From Deinobacterium chartae (lineage in GTDB: Bacteria > Deinococcota > Deinococci > Deinococcales > Deinococcaceae), in the NCBI RefSeq assembly GCF_014202645.1, contig NZ_JACHHG010000004.1, positions 1 through 64,000 of the forward strand: a stretch of DNA of 64,000 bases, written 5' to 3'. Shown here piece after piece: positions 50,926-60,345 of this stretch (position 1 is the first letter of the stretch; each line of letters starts with the position of its first letter). Under the pieces are notes generated by a model. The model saw only the letters and a list, made by a program, of their open reading frames with translations. It was not told where the DNA came from and ran no database searches. The translations under genes and the position numbers were made by a program.

Positions 50926-53900
50926 ATGAGACGTTGGCTGTCACTGCTGCTGGTTCTGTGCTTTGCCGTGTGGACCGTTTCCGAAGCTCAGCAGGTGCGT
51001 CCTTTTGCTGCGCGTTACAACACCAACGACCGTGGCGGAATTTTCGCGACCGGTAACGTTTCGTTGACCTGTGCGGATTCGACCGCCTGCCGGACCTCGA
51101 GGGATAACCCGTCCGGGGCGAACAGCAAGAATAACAACGACTTCACCATGGTCTACGTGGACGTGGATTCGGACTCGAGCACCTGGAACAGTTCGTCGGC
51201 CACGCTCAGCCTGCCCACCGGAACCACGGTGCTGTGGGCCGGACTGTACTGGGGTGCGCGCGACGCCTCGAACTCGTCGGGCAGCCGCACCAGCGTGCGT
51301 ATGGCCACCCCGACTTCTGGCTACGTCACGGTGAACGCCCAGGGTACGGATACCTACGGCAGCACCGACTACCAGTCGTTCGCCGACGTGACCAACCTGA
51401 TCCGCAGCGGTGGCAACGGCAGTTATACGGTCGCCAACGTGCGGGCCAACAGCAGGGCCACCAACCTGTACGCGGGCTGGGGGCTGGTGGTGGTTTACCG
51501 CGATCCGGCGCAGACCAAGCTGCGTAACCTGGTGGTGTTCGACGGATATAACAACATCCAGAGCGGCACCTATTCGACCGCCGACATCCAGGTGAACGGG
51601 TTCACCACGCCGCTCGAGGGACCCGTCAGCGCCGAGATGGGCGTGATCGCCTACGAGGGTGATTTTGGCCTGACTGGAGACCAGATGTTGATTCGCAGCG
51701 GAAAATCCGCTTCGTTCACCAACGTTTCGGATGCGCTCAACCCGACGAGCAACGTTTTTAACTCTACCGTCTCGTATCTGGGGAGGCACCTGACCGACCG
51801 CTCTCCTGCCTACGTGAACAACCTGGGCTTCGACCTCGACACCTTTGATGTCAGTTCCAAGCTGCAAAACGGGGATACCTCGGCCACGCTGCGCCTGACC
51901 ACCAGCAGTGACCAGTATTTCCCCGGAGTCGTCACCTTTGCCGTGGACCTGCACGAGCCCGACGTGAAGGTGATCAAGGGCGTGATCGACGTGAACGGGG
52001 GAGCGGTCGCAGCCGGTGATACCCTGCGCTACACCATCCGTGTGCGCAACGAGGGCCTGGCCACCGCCGAAGACGTGGTGCTCTCGGACGCGGTGCCCAA
52101 CAGGACCACCTATGTTCCCGGAACGCTGCGGGTCGACGGGGTGGCGTACACCGACGCTGCCGGAGACGACCCCGCTTCGTTCCAGAACAACACGGTCACG
52201 GTCCATTTGGGAACGAGTGCTAGCGCCGCGCAGGGTGGCCGCCTCGCTCCATCCGAGGAAACCACCGTCACTTTCGATGTACGCATTAATACGAACACCG
52301 CAGCGGGCAGCAACATCACCAACCGTGCCGAACTGAGTTATCTCACGCCCTATGACGGCAACAAGGTGATGGTCAGCACCGGAAGCCGCAGCGTCACCAT
52401 CACGGTCGGCGAGGCGATTAACTACGTCCTGTCCGGAAAGGTGTTCGAGGACGTGAACTACGGCGGCGGGCAGGGACGCAGCTACCTCGAGGCGAGCGGC
52501 GCCGCGCCGCTTCCTGGCGCCCGGGTGGAGCTGTACAACTCGAGCGGGGCGCTGCTCGCGTCCACGACCACCAACTCGACAGGTGACTACTTTTTCTCGC
52601 GCCCGGCGGGCAGCTACACGATCCGCGTGGTGAACGACAGCGTCACCTCGAGCCGACCCGGCGGCCGTACGCCCAACCTGCTTCCCGTACAGACCTTCCG
52701 GTACGACCCGTTTGACGTGCCGGTCCGGGACGAGGTGGGTGGGCGCGTGCCTTCCGGGCAAGATAGCCCGGCCAACACGGGCGGGGCCAACCTGTCGTCT
52801 CTCACCGCCCAGTCGCTGACCGCCGTTACCCTGACGTCCACCGATGTGGTCAACCTCGACTTCGGCTTTAACTTTGACACCATCGTGAACACGCAGGATT
52901 CGGGGCAGGGGTCGCTGCGGCAGTTCATCATCAACGCCAACGCGCTGGGGAACACCGGGCTGGCCCAGGCCGGACAGACACCCGGACGCGAGGTCAGCAT
53001 CTTCATGCTGCCGGCGGGGCGGGCTGTGCCCGGCATTCGTGCCTCGGTTCCCAGTGCACTGTCGCAGGGATACGCCACTATCGCTCCGCTGTCCGCGCTT
53101 CCGGCGCTTACCGATCCCAAGACCTCCATTGACGGAACCACCCAGACCCGCAACGTGGGGAACGACAACCCCGCGGTCCTGGGCGCGGGCGGTGCCGTGG
53201 GTACCCAAGGCAGCGCTCTGCCCACCGTGCCCGCACCCGAAATCCTGATTCTGGGAACCCGCAGCGGCGGAACGGGATTGCCTGTCGGCCTCTCGCTCGA
53301 GGGAGCCGACCTCGCCGTGCGGGGCATTGCCATCTACGGCTTCGGGAACGTGACCAATACCGGCGGCCACGCCAACATCGTGATCGGTTCGGCTGCGCAC
53401 GGGGCGCTTCTCGAGCAGAACGTCATCGGCAGTGGCCCGGCCTCGTTTGCCGATCCGGGCAGCGCGGCGCGCACCATGGGTGACAACGTGAGCGTGGCCG
53501 GTGCGGACAGCGGCATTGCCCGCAACAACCTGGTCGGTTTCGCTGCGGGCAAGGGTTTTAACCTCAAGGGCGGCTCGGACGGCTGGCTGATCCGCTCGAA
53601 CGAAATCCGGGGCAACACGATCGGCAACCCCAGCTTGGACGGCATCGACATCGAGACGGGCAGCAAGAACAGCACGGTGGAGCTGAACCTGATCGTGGCC
53701 CAGGAAGGGCCGGGTGTGGACAGCTACCAGTCCGGTGGCGGCAACACCATTCAGGACAACACCATCGTGTCCAACGGCCGAGGAACGGGCTCGAGCCTCG
53801 AGGCGATGGGCGTGCGGCTGTACGGCCCGAACAACGTGGTCCGCCGCAACATCATCCGCGACAATGCCGGGGCAGGTGTTCTGGTGGTGCCGGGCAGCAC

Positions 53901-55806
53901 CGGTAACCGAATCAGCCAGAACGCCTTTGGAGGCAACGGCGGCAATGCCATCGACCTGGGCGCTGCGGGCAGCGACGAACAGACCGGTGATGGCATCACC
54001 GTCAACGACGGCGGGGCGGGCAACCTGTGCGGCCGGGTCAGCGGGGCCGGTAACGCCGGACTCGACTACCCGGTTTTCACCTCGAGCGACGCGGAACCGG
54101 GGGGGACGACCGTGCGCGGTACGGCCTGCCCGGGAGCGCAGGTCGAGCTGTACCGGGCTGCGGCCGGGGCGGGAGACACGCTCGGAAGAACCTCGTACGG
54201 TGAGGGAGTAACCTACCTCGCCACCGTGACCGCCGACGCCTCGGGCAACTTTGTGGCGACGCTGAGCGGGGTGAACATCGGGGACACGCTGAGCGCGCTT
54301 GCCATCGACAGCAGCAACAACACCTCGGAGTTCAGCGCCAACTTCACGCCCGGGTACACCCTGAGCGGCGTGGTGTACCGTGATACGCAGCCCAACGGCC
54401 AGCGCGAGCCGGGCGAGAACGGTACGGGTCTGAACCTGTACGCCAAACTGCTGCGGGGAACCAGCGTGGTCGCCGTGGTGCCCGTGAATCCGGTCACCGG
54501 GGTTTACACGTTTGACGGCCTGGGTGCGAGCGGCGCCCACACGGTCGTGATCGACGACAACGCTGCTACGACCGATACCACGCCCAGCGTGGCAGGCTGG
54601 GTCTTTGTCGTGCCCGAGAGCGGAAGCCGCAGCGTGCAGGTCGGGACGTCCGGTGACAGCGCCGACTTTGGTCTGTTCCAGGGATCCAGACTGCGCGGCA
54701 ACGTCTTTTTCGATGACGGGCGCAACGGTGGGTCGAGCATCGGGGCAAACGCCAACAATGCCCTGCGAGACGGCAGCGAACCGGGTGTGGCGGGCGCGAC
54801 CGTCACGGCCAGCAGCGGCAGTTCGAACGTCACGGCGGTCAGCAACGGACTGGGAGATTACGTCCTGTACCTGCCCGCGGGTTTCGGGCCTACCGTTACC
54901 CTCAGCGTGACGGGTTATCCCGGAACGGGCAGCAACCTGGGTACGGCGGCCACGGTGCAGCGGGCCACGGGCTACGGGGCCGCCTCGAGGCAGATCACCG
55001 GCAGCGCAGGGAGCGAGACCACCGTGCACTTCGGGGTCGTGGAGACCACGCTGCTGGCGCCGAACCAGACCGGAACGGCCTCGAGCCCCGGCACGGTGCT
55101 GTTCGATCACCTGTTCACGCCGGGCACGCTGGGACGCGTGACCCTGAGCGTGCAGGGAAGTGCGGCCTACCAGATCTTCTTGGACGCCGACTGTGACGGC
55201 CAGGTGCAGCCCTCGGAGCAGCAGCCGCTCACCGCTTTCGAGGTGGACGCGTCCTGGCCGCGCAACGCCGACGGAAGCCTGGCCACCTGCGCGCTGCAGC
55301 TGCGGGTGATCCTGCCCGCCGCACTGGCCGATGGCAGCACCGATACCGCGCAGTTGAGCGCCACCCTGACCTTCTCGGGGAACGCGGCGGTGAAGGCCAG
55401 CTCGGGCGTGACCGACGTGACCCGGGTTGGCACGCACACGCTGGGGGCTCTGAGCCTCGAGAAGAGCGTGCAGAACCTGACCGATACCCGCCTGAACACC
55501 TCGGCCACCCAGGTCTCGGGCAAGCAGAACGACGTATTGGAATACACCATCCGCTACCGCAACCGGTCGTCGCAGATGCTCCGGAAGGTGGTGCTGAGCG
55601 ACCCGGTACCGTTTTTTACCGTGCTGCTGCCCAATGCCTACGGTCCGAACGGTGAAGCGGTGCTGGTCTGCCCCGACGGGTCCTCGAGGAATCTGGATCT
55701 GGGCAGCGTGACCGAGGTGAGCTTGCCGCTGACCGTGTGCGGGGGAGACGGAAGCCTGAGTCCGGGTGCCGGAGGCGAGTTCCGCTACCGCGTGCACATC
55801 CAGTAA
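50926..55806 (+). CDS. Giant secreted DUF11/beta-helix protein
   Basis: A 1626-residue exported protein starting with a signal peptide (LSLLLVLCFAVWTVSEAQ). A DUF3344-like N-terminal region (RYNTNDRGGIFATGNVSLTC) precedes DUF11 units near residues 345 and 1508, SdrD/Cna-B-like units near 502, 1145 and 1255, and a right-handed beta-helix stretch (about 795-1020: ANIVIGSAAHGALLEQNVIG, NNLVGFAAGKGFNLKGGS). The start lies 4 nt after the barrel-gene stop, with GGAGG upstream. There is no C-terminal sorting signal or anchor. It is likely a surface adhesin or sheath component. Confidence 0.85.
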   Translation: MRRWLSLLLVLCFAVWTVSEAQQVRPFAARYNTNDRGGIFATGNVSLTCADSTACRTSRDNPSGANSKNNNDFTMVYVDVDSDSSTWNSSSATLSLPTGTTVLWAGLYWGARDASNSSGSRTSVRMATPTSGYVTVNAQGTDTYGSTDYQSFADVTNLIRSGGNGSYTVANVRANSRATNLYAGWGLVVVYRDPAQTKLRNLVVFDGYNNIQSGTYSTADIQVNGFTTPLEGPVSAEMGVIAYEGDFGLTGDQMLIRSGKSASFTNVSDALNPTSNVFNSTVSYLGRHLTDRSPAYVNNLGFDLDTFDVSSKLQNGDTSATLRLTTSSDQYFPGVVTFAVDLHEPDVKVIKGVIDVNGGAVAAGDTLRYTIRVRNEGLATAEDVVLSDAVPNRTTYVPGTLRVDGVAYTDAAGDDPASFQNNTVTVHLGTSASAAQGGRLAPSEETTVTFDVRINTNTAAGSNITNRAELSYLTPYDGNKVMVSTGSRSVTITVGEAINYVLSGKVFEDVNYGGGQGRSYLEASGAAPLPGARVELYNSSGALLASTTTNSTGDYFFSRPAGSYTIRVVNDSVTSSRPGGRTPNLLPVQTFRYDPFDVPVRDEVGGRVPSGQDSPANTGGANLSSLTAQSLTAVTLTSTDVVNLDFGFNFDTIVNTQDSGQGSLRQFIINANALGNTGLAQAGQTPGREVSIFMLPAGRAVPGIRASVPSALSQGYATIAPLSALPALTDPKTSIDGTTQTRNVGNDNPAVLGAGGAVGTQGSALPTVPAPEILILGTRSGGTGLPVGLSLEGADLAVRGIAIYGFGNVTNTGGHANIVIGSAAHGALLEQNVIGSGPASFADPGSAARTMGDNVSVAGADSGIARNNLVGFAAGKGFNLKGGSDGWLIRSNEIRGNTIGNPSLDGIDIETGSKNSTVELNLIVAQEGPGVDSYQSGGGNTIQDNTIVSNGRGTGSSLEAMGVRLYGPNNVVRRNIIRDNAGAGVLVVPGSTGNRISQNAFGGNGGNAIDLGAAGSDEQTGDGITVNDGGAGNLCGRVSGAGNAGLDYPVFTSSDAEPGGTTVRGTACPGAQVELYRAAAGAGDTLGRTSYGEGVTYLATVTADASGNFVATLSGVNIGDTLSALAIDSSNNTSEFSANFTPGYTLSGVVYRDTQPNGQREPGENGTGLNLYAKLLRGTSVVAVVPVNPVTGVYTFDGLGASGAHTVVIDDNAATTDTTPSVAGWVFVVPESGSRSVQVGTSGDSADFGLFQGSRLRGNVFFDDGRNGGSSIGANANNALRDGSEPGVAGATVTASSGSSNVTAVSNGLGDYVLYLPAGFGPTVTLSVTGYPGTGSNLGTAATVQRATGYGAASRQITGSAGSETTVHFGVVETTLLAPNQTGTASSPGTVLFDHLFTPGTLGRVTLSVQGSAAYQIFLDADCDGQVQPSEQQPLTAFEVDASWPRNADGSLATCALQLRVILPAALADGSTDTAQLSATLTFSGNAAVKASSGVTDVTRVGTHTLGALSLEKSVQNLTDTRLNTSATQVSGKQNDVLEYTIRYRNRSSQMLRKVVLSDPVPFFTVLLPNAYGPNGEAVLVCPDGSSRNLDLGSVTEVSLPLTVCGGDGSLSPGAGGEFRYRVHIQ

Positions 55807-55811
55807 TCCGG

Positions 55812-55850
55812 AAGGGTCAGGCGGCTCCATTAGGGAGCCGCCTGACCCTT
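55812..55850. terminator. 17-bp hairpin ending the envelope cluster
   Basis: A perfect 17-bp stem (55812-55828 / 55834-55850) with loop ATTAG, between convergent genes and without a U-tract. Confidence 0.7.
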
Positions 55851-55878
55851 CGCTCCGGCTGGCGGCGGGCGCTGCGCT

Positions 55879-56283
55879 TTACCAGCCGCCGGGGTGCGTA
55901 TAGATCATCGGATCGGTCGGGTTGGCCGAGGCCAGCAGGACCCGCAGTTCGTGCGGGTCCGGTTCGGCAACCATGCGGTTGAAGTCCGAGCGGTCGATCA
56001 CGGTTTCAAAAAAGCGGGTGACGCCGCCCTCGAGGGCCGCGTTCACGGCCGTAGCCAGCGCGTGGATGCCCGCCTCGCCGAAGCGCCCGCCGAAGGCCTC
56101 GCGGGTCAGCAGGTCGTGGTCGGGACGGTGCAGCAGCAGGCTGTAGCGGGCCTCGCGCCGCTGTCCCTGGGTGTCGGTAAGCAGGTAGAGCGCCGCCTCG
56201 GGACCGAACCGCGCCTGCTGGAGCAGCGCGGTCAGGGTCTCAGCGGGGGCGCCGGGAACGCCGATGGGGTCCGCGATGTGCAT
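55879..56283 (-). CDS. 134-residue hypothetical protein
   Basis: A soluble protein (MHIADPIGVPGAPAETLTALLQQARFGPE...) with no recognised domain. The ATG at 56283 is 6 nt after TAAGCT, a likely -10 box for a leaderless transcript. Convergent with the DUF11/beta-helix gene. Confidence 0.65.
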   Translation of the reverse strand: MHIADPIGVPGAPAETLTALLQQARFGPEAALYLLTDTQGQRREARYSLLLHRPDHDLLTREAFGGRFGEAGIHALATAVNAALEGGVTRFFETVIDRSDFNRMVAEPDPHELRVLLASANPTDPMIYTHPGGW

Positions 56284-56289
56284 GCGACC

Positions 56290-56295
56290 AGCTTA
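56290..56295 (-). promoter_or_regulatory. -10 box of the leaderless gene at 56283
   Basis: TAAGCT on the minus strand, 6 nt before the ATG. Confidence 0.45.
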
Positions 56296-56427
56296 ACGTG
56301 TTTTGAACAGCGAAGGTGGGTTAATTTTGATTTATAAGAGGATCTGTCTTCACAGGCGGTCGGGAATCGATCGCAGCGCTTTTGGCTTAAGCCCGATCAG
56401 GTTTCCTTTTAGGCGGACGCGCTGTGC

Positions 56428-56433
56428 TATTTT
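56428..56433 (+). promoter_or_regulatory. -10 box of the ylmH-like gene
   Basis: TATTTT lies 8 nt before the ATG, with no Shine-Dalgarno. Confidence 0.45.
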
Positions 56434-56441
56434 ACAGGCAT

Positions 56442-57134
56442 ATGAACCTCAGCAAGCTCATTGCGCAGGCGGCAGGCGGACGCGTGATCCGCACGAATTT
56501 CCTCGACATCGAGGAGATCGATCGCCGTGCGCTCAACGCGCCCGAGGTGAAGTATCTCCTGGCGGGCGGATTTCCCGACGCAGGCCGGGTGGTCCTGACC
56601 CTCTTCCCAGACCATATTCCCAGCGTGAGCGACCCGGTCGAGGTGCTGCGCCTCGAGGGCGCTTTCCCGGCCACCTGGGACGCGACCGATGTATTGATCG
56701 CCCTGAAGCGTGCGGGCCTCGAGGGGGACCAGATCGGCGATGTGCGCGCGTCCCAGGGCGGGTTTCTGGTCGCCTTGACCGGGCAGGCGCGCGAGCGGGC
56801 GCTGCAGATGCACGAGCTGGCCGGTTTCGAGGTGCACGCCGAGCCCGCCGCGGCCGCGAGCGTGGCTCGGCCGCCCAAGACCCGCGAAGTGGTGGTTCCC
56901 TCGATGCGGGTGGACGTGGTGGGAGCCAAGGGCTTCGGGGTGTCGCGCGCCTACTTTCAGGCCGGCCTCGAGAACGGCAAGGTACGCCTCAACGGACAGC
57001 CGGCCCGTTCGAGCAGCGAGATCCGCGAGGGCGACAGCCTCTCGGCCGAGGGGTTGGGGCGCATCGAGTTCAAACGGGTAGTCAGCGAAACCCGGCGCGG
57101 CAACTACAAGCTGGAGCTGGAAATTTTCAGGTAA
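56442..57134 (+). CDS. S4-domain RNA-binding protein, YlmH/RqcP2-like
   Basis: A 230-residue protein with an N-terminal YlmH-like domain and a C-terminal S4 domain (VDVVGAKGFGVSRAYFQAGLENGKVRLNG, then SSEIREGDSLSAEGLGRIEF). In Bacillus the related YlmH takes part in ribosome-associated quality control and cell-division timing. Its position just before a ZapE-like gene is compatible with a cell-cycle or ribosome link but proves nothing. The ATG at 56442 is chosen because it follows a TATTTT box. Confidence 0.85.
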   Translation: MNLSKLIAQAAGGRVIRTNFLDIEEIDRRALNAPEVKYLLAGGFPDAGRVVLTLFPDHIPSVSDPVEVLRLEGAFPATWDATDVLIALKRAGLEGDQIGDVRASQGGFLVALTGQARERALQMHELAGFEVHAEPAAAASVARPPKTREVVVPSMRVDVVGAKGFGVSRAYFQAGLENGKVRLNGQPARSSSEIREGDSLSAEGLGRIEFKRVVSETRRGNYKLELEIFR

Positions 57135-57221
57135 GTGCCGCGCTTGCGGTGATCCGCTGCCCGCGCCCGAAACGCGCGGGCATGCACCGGTGGGCCGGGT
57201 CTTGGTCCGGGGAGTTGTGGG

Positions 57222-58259
57222 TTGAAGAGTCATCGGATTGATCTCACCGCGCGCTTGCCGCAGGTGAGCGCGGAAGAACTGCTGGCAGGCTTTGTGCCGA
57301 CCGCGCGTTTCGGGCGTGCGAGTTTCGAGAATTACCGTCCTAACCCGGAGTTTCCCAGTCAGGCTGCGGCGGTGAGCGAGCTGCGGCGCTTCGTGACCGA
57401 GGTCGCGCAGCCCAAGCGTGCCTCGTGGAACCCGTTCGTGCGCCGGAAGAACGAGGGAGCAGGCCGCTACCTCGACGGGGGCTTCGGGGTGGGCAAGACC
57501 CACCTGCTGGCCGCGTCCTGGCATGAGTTCGACGGGCGCAAGGCCTTCTTGAGCTTTCAGGAACTGCTCTACACCATCGGGGTGCTGGGGCGGGTGCGCG
57601 CTGCCGAGGCTTTCGGAGGTTATCGGCTGCTGGCGATCGACGAGTTCGAGCTCGACGACCCGGGCAACACCCACATGGCCTCCACCTTCTTGGGCGAGCT
57701 GATGCCCGCCGGAACCCACGTCATCACCACTTCCAACACCGAGCCCGGACAGCTGGGACAGGGGCGGTTCAACGCCTCGGACTTCGAGCGCCAGATCATG
57801 GGCATTGCCGCGCGCTTCGAGATGTTGCCGGTAGATGGACCCGACTACCGCCAGCGCGGGGCCCAGCTGATGCCTCCGCTCAGCGGAGCGCAGCTTGACG
57901 CGCTCGAGGATCACCTGGCCTCGGGCGGGGTGGGTTATGCCCGCCTGAGCTGGGCTGAACTCGAGCGTCACCTGCTGCGAGTCCACCCCGCCCGCTTCAC
58001 CAAATTGCTCGAGGGGGTCGGGGCAGTTTTGCTCGATGGCCTGGCCCCGATCGAGAATCAGAATTCGGCCTTGCGCCTGGTTCATTTTGTTGACAAGGTC
58101 TACGATCTGAATCTGCGTTTCGCTGCGTCGGGTTCTTCGCTCGATGTCCTGTTTTCACCGACCTACCGCAGTGGCGCTTATGCCAAGAAATATAGCCGCT
58201 GCCTGTCGCGTTTGTCGGAACTGCTGAGCGAAGCCGGAGAAATTCTGGAACTTCGCTAA
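57222..58259 (+). CDS. zapE: ZapE/AFG1-like ATPase
   Basis: A 345-residue P-loop ATPase. Walker A GGFGVGKTHL is at residues 86-95 and Walker B LLAIDEFELDD about 143-153, with the conserved RFEMLPVDGPDYRQRG region and a C-terminal RSGAYAKKYSRCLSRL segment. In E. coli, ZapE modulates the Z-ring; the mitochondrial AFG1 relatives help respiratory-chain quality control. The start is TTG at 57222, with GGGGAG seven bases upstream; no other start codon fits the N-terminus. Confidence 0.88.
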   Translation: MKSHRIDLTARLPQVSAEELLAGFVPTARFGRASFENYRPNPEFPSQAAAVSELRRFVTEVAQPKRASWNPFVRRKNEGAGRYLDGGFGVGKTHLLAASWHEFDGRKAFLSFQELLYTIGVLGRVRAAEAFGGYRLLAIDEFELDDPGNTHMASTFLGELMPAGTHVITTSNTEPGQLGQGRFNASDFERQIMGIAARFEMLPVDGPDYRQRGAQLMPPLSGAQLDALEDHLASGGVGYARLSWAELERHLLRVHPARFTKLLEGVGAVLLDGLAPIENQNSALRLVHFVDKVYDLNLRFAASGSSLDVLFSPTYRSGAYAKKYSRCLSRLSELLSEAGEILELR

Positions 58260-58281
58260 GGATTTCACCATCCTGGGATTT

Positions 58282-58311
58282 AAAGGCCGTCTAAAGGTAG
58301 AGACGGCCTTT
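58282..58311 (+). terminator. Terminator after zapE
   Basis: A perfect 11-bp stem AAAGGCCGTCT / AGACGGCCTTT with an 8-nt loop. Confidence 0.75.
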
Positions 58312-58390
58312 CTCGCATCAAAGCCTGATGAAGTCCTGATAGGCTGATGTCACTGTGATAGGAGAGTGCCTGGTTTCACAAGCGCCCCTT

Positions 58391-58430
58391 GCAGTTCCTG
58401 AGGAGATAGCGCAGTTCCTGAGGAGATAGC
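58391..58430 (+). repeat. Exact 20-bp tandem duplication carrying the ribosome site
   Basis: GCAGTTCCTGAGGAGATAGC occurs twice without a gap (58391-58410 and 58411-58430), giving two GAGGAG Shine-Dalgarno copies, the second immediately before the ATG at 58432. Confidence 0.95.
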
Positions 58431-58431
58431 T

Positions 58432-58650
58432 ATGCAACCTGTTCAAACCAAAACTCATAAACTCACCTGTCGCTGGGTTCCCGGTACCCTGAACCGCGTG
58501 GTGGTCGAGGACGAGTCCGGCAGCTACGAAGTTGCGCTGGATCGTCTCGAGCGCCAACTGGGCCGCACGGTCAGCCACGACCTGTACCTCAAGGGCCGTG
58601 CCGACCTCGAGGTCATGGACGACGCCGTTATTAACCTGACCCGCCGCTGA
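58432..58650 (+). CDS. 72-residue hypothetical protein
   Basis: A small soluble protein (HKLTCRWVPGTLNRVVVEDESGSYEVALDRLERQLG...). Its beta-strand-like start and acidic ends suggest a compact fold, but no family is recognised. It starts right after the duplicated GAGGAG segment, so translation may be strong. A hairpin follows. Confidence 0.75.
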   Translation: MQPVQTKTHKLTCRWVPGTLNRVVVEDESGSYEVALDRLERQLGRTVSHDLYLKGRADLEVMDDAVINLTRR

Positions 58651-58662
58651 TTCCGAAATTCC

Positions 58663-58689
58663 CGGCCCCCACCCGCGCGGTGGGGGCCG
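58663..58689 (+). terminator. Hairpin after the 72-residue gene
   Basis: An 11-bp stem (58663-58673 / 58679-58689) with a 5-nt loop CGCGC and no U-tract. Confidence 0.6.
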
Positions 58690-58728
58690 TTGCCGTGCCG
58701 GACAAAGCCCCTGCCAGCACGGGTTTGT

Positions 58729-58734
58729 TATATT
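58729..58734 (+). promoter_or_regulatory. -10 box of the leaderless M20 peptidase gene
   Basis: TATATT lies 5 nt before the ATG. Confidence 0.55.
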
Positions 58735-58739
58735 CAGAC

Positions 58740-59861
58740 ATGCGCGACCTGCTCAGCTACCTGCAACAGCATCAAGAGGACCTGCTCTCTGACCTGCGCC
58801 GTCTGGTCGAGATCGAATCTCCCTCGGCCCACCCCGAGCGGGTGGAGGCGGTCATGGACGTGGTTTCCGGCTGGATGGCCGAGCTCGGCGCACAGGAACG
58901 CCGCTTCGCCTCGCCCAACGGCGATCACCGCCACTACGTCCTCGAGGGCCAGTCCTCCGAGCGGGTCCTGATCCTGGCGCACGCCGACACGGTCTGGCCG
59001 GTCGGCACCTTAGAGCGCCTGCCGTTTCGCCTCGAGGGCGACCGCGCCTACGGTCCGGGCAGCTACGACATGAAAGCGGGCGTGGTGCAGGCCGTGTGGG
59101 CCCTGCGCGCCCTGCGGCAGCAGGGAGAGCTGCCGCGCACCGTGGAACTGCTGCTGACGTCCGACGAGGAGATCGGCAGCGAGACCTCCAAGGACGTCAT
59201 TCGTGAACTCGCCCAGGGGGCCGAGCGGGTGCTGGTGGTCGAGCCGTCCAACCCCGAGACCGGCACGCTCAAGACCGCGCGCAAGGGGGTCGGCTACTTC
59301 ACCGTCTCGGTCGAGGGGCGCGCCGCGCACGCGGGCGGCCAGCCCGAACGCGGCGTGAACGCCATTCTCGAGCTGGCCCGGCAGGCCATCGCCCTGTCCG
59401 AACTGGCCCGCCCCGAGCTGGGCACCACGCTCAGCGTCGGCCAGATTCGTGGCGGGACCGCTACCAACGTCATTCCGGCCTTTGCGACCATGGAGGTGGA
59501 CTTGCGGGTCACCCGCCTCGACGAAGCTGCGCGGGTCGAGGCCGCTGCCGCAGCGCTCCGGCCGGTGGACGAGCGCGCCCGGCTGATCCTCGAGGGCGGC
59601 CTCGAGCGTCCACCGTTCGAGCGTACCGAGGGAACCGCCCGGCTGTTCGAGCAGGCACGCCTGCTCGCCGCCGAACTGGGCTACGAGCTGGGCGAGGCCG
59701 CCTCGGGCGGTGGCAGCGACGGCAACTACACCGCTCCGATCGCTCCCACCCTGGACGGCCTGGGGGCCTGCGGCGACGGGGCACACGCCGATCACGAACA
59801 CGTGATCGTTCCGGAAATGCCGCGCCGCGCCGCCCTGCTGGCCGGACTGATCGCCCGCTGA
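58740..59861 (+). CDS. M20-family metallopeptidase (carboxypeptidase G2-like)
   Basis: A 373-residue di-zinc peptidase of the ArgE/CPG2 group. The zinc ligands lie in AHADTVWPVG, GSYDMKAG and TSDEEIGS, and the catalytic glutamate pair is intact. The central dimerisation domain (KGVGYFTVSVEGRAAHAG) is present. Such enzymes remove C-terminal residues or deacylate N-acyl amino acids; the substrate is open. The ATG at 58740 follows TATATT by 5 nt; the extension to 58680 is rejected. Confidence 0.9.
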   Translation: MRDLLSYLQQHQEDLLSDLRRLVEIESPSAHPERVEAVMDVVSGWMAELGAQERRFASPNGDHRHYVLEGQSSERVLILAHADTVWPVGTLERLPFRLEGDRAYGPGSYDMKAGVVQAVWALRALRQQGELPRTVELLLTSDEEIGSETSKDVIRELAQGAERVLVVEPSNPETGTLKTARKGVGYFTVSVEGRAAHAGGQPERGVNAILELARQAIALSELARPELGTTLSVGQIRGGTATNVIPAFATMEVDLRVTRLDEAARVEAAAAALRPVDERARLILEGGLERPPFERTEGTARLFEQARLLAAELGYELGEAASGGGSDGNYTAPIAPTLDGLGACGDGAHADHEHVIVPEMPRRAALLAGLIAR

Positions 59862-60004
59862 ACGCCCGCGTTCGACCTGACCACGCAGTTTGGCCGCGCC
59901 TGGGCAAGGCCGCGTGGCCGGGCGGATTTCATTTGTGGCCCGATGAGCAGGCAAGACCCCGCGACCCCGGGAAATTCCTCGGGGTATGCGCGACAGCGCG
60001 CTGT

Positions 60005-60010
60005 TAGACT
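60005..60010 (+). promoter_or_regulatory. -10 box of the leaderless gene at 60017
   Basis: TAGACT lies 6 nt before the ATG. Confidence 0.5.
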
Positions 60011-60016
60011 GAACGC

Positions 60017-60319
60017 ATGTTCGGACTGTTCCGCCGCAAGCCCGCGCCGCCCCCCGACCCGTACGTCAAGGTCGAGGATGCCAACGTCTTTCGCCTGCGA
60101 GTGCGCACGCCCCGCTTCAAGGAGGTGGTCGAGCTGCGCTTCACCAAGAGCGCGGACATCGCCCGGGCCGACGAGGGCGGCTACTTCTACCGCAAGACCG
60201 TGGTCTCACCGCAGCGCTTCGAGCGCGGCGAGGTCACGGTGCGCTTCGACGAGCGCTACCGTGTGACCGAGGTTCATGGCGAGGGCGTGCAGCCCATCCC
60301 GGTCAAGGAGTGGGAGTAG
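60017..60319 (+). CDS. 100-residue hypothetical protein
   Basis: A basic N-terminus with a Pro run (MFGLFRRKPAPPPDP) is followed by a beta-rich region (NVFRLRVRTPRFKEVVELRF...). There is no signal peptide in the usual sense and no known domain. The gene is leaderless and has its own terminator. Confidence 0.65.
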   Translation: MFGLFRRKPAPPPDPYVKVEDANVFRLRVRTPRFKEVVELRFTKSADIARADEGGYFYRKTVVSPQRFERGEVTVRFDERYRVTEVHGEGVQPIPVKEWE

Positions 60320-60345
60320 GCTCTCCTCGCCGGGTTCCTGCTCGA

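Noticed and set aside
50941-55830. A 1629-codon open frame antisense to the 1626-residue DUF11 gene
   Set aside because: It is an artefact of GC-rich codon use; the forward protein has a signal peptide and clear domains, while the reverse frame has none.
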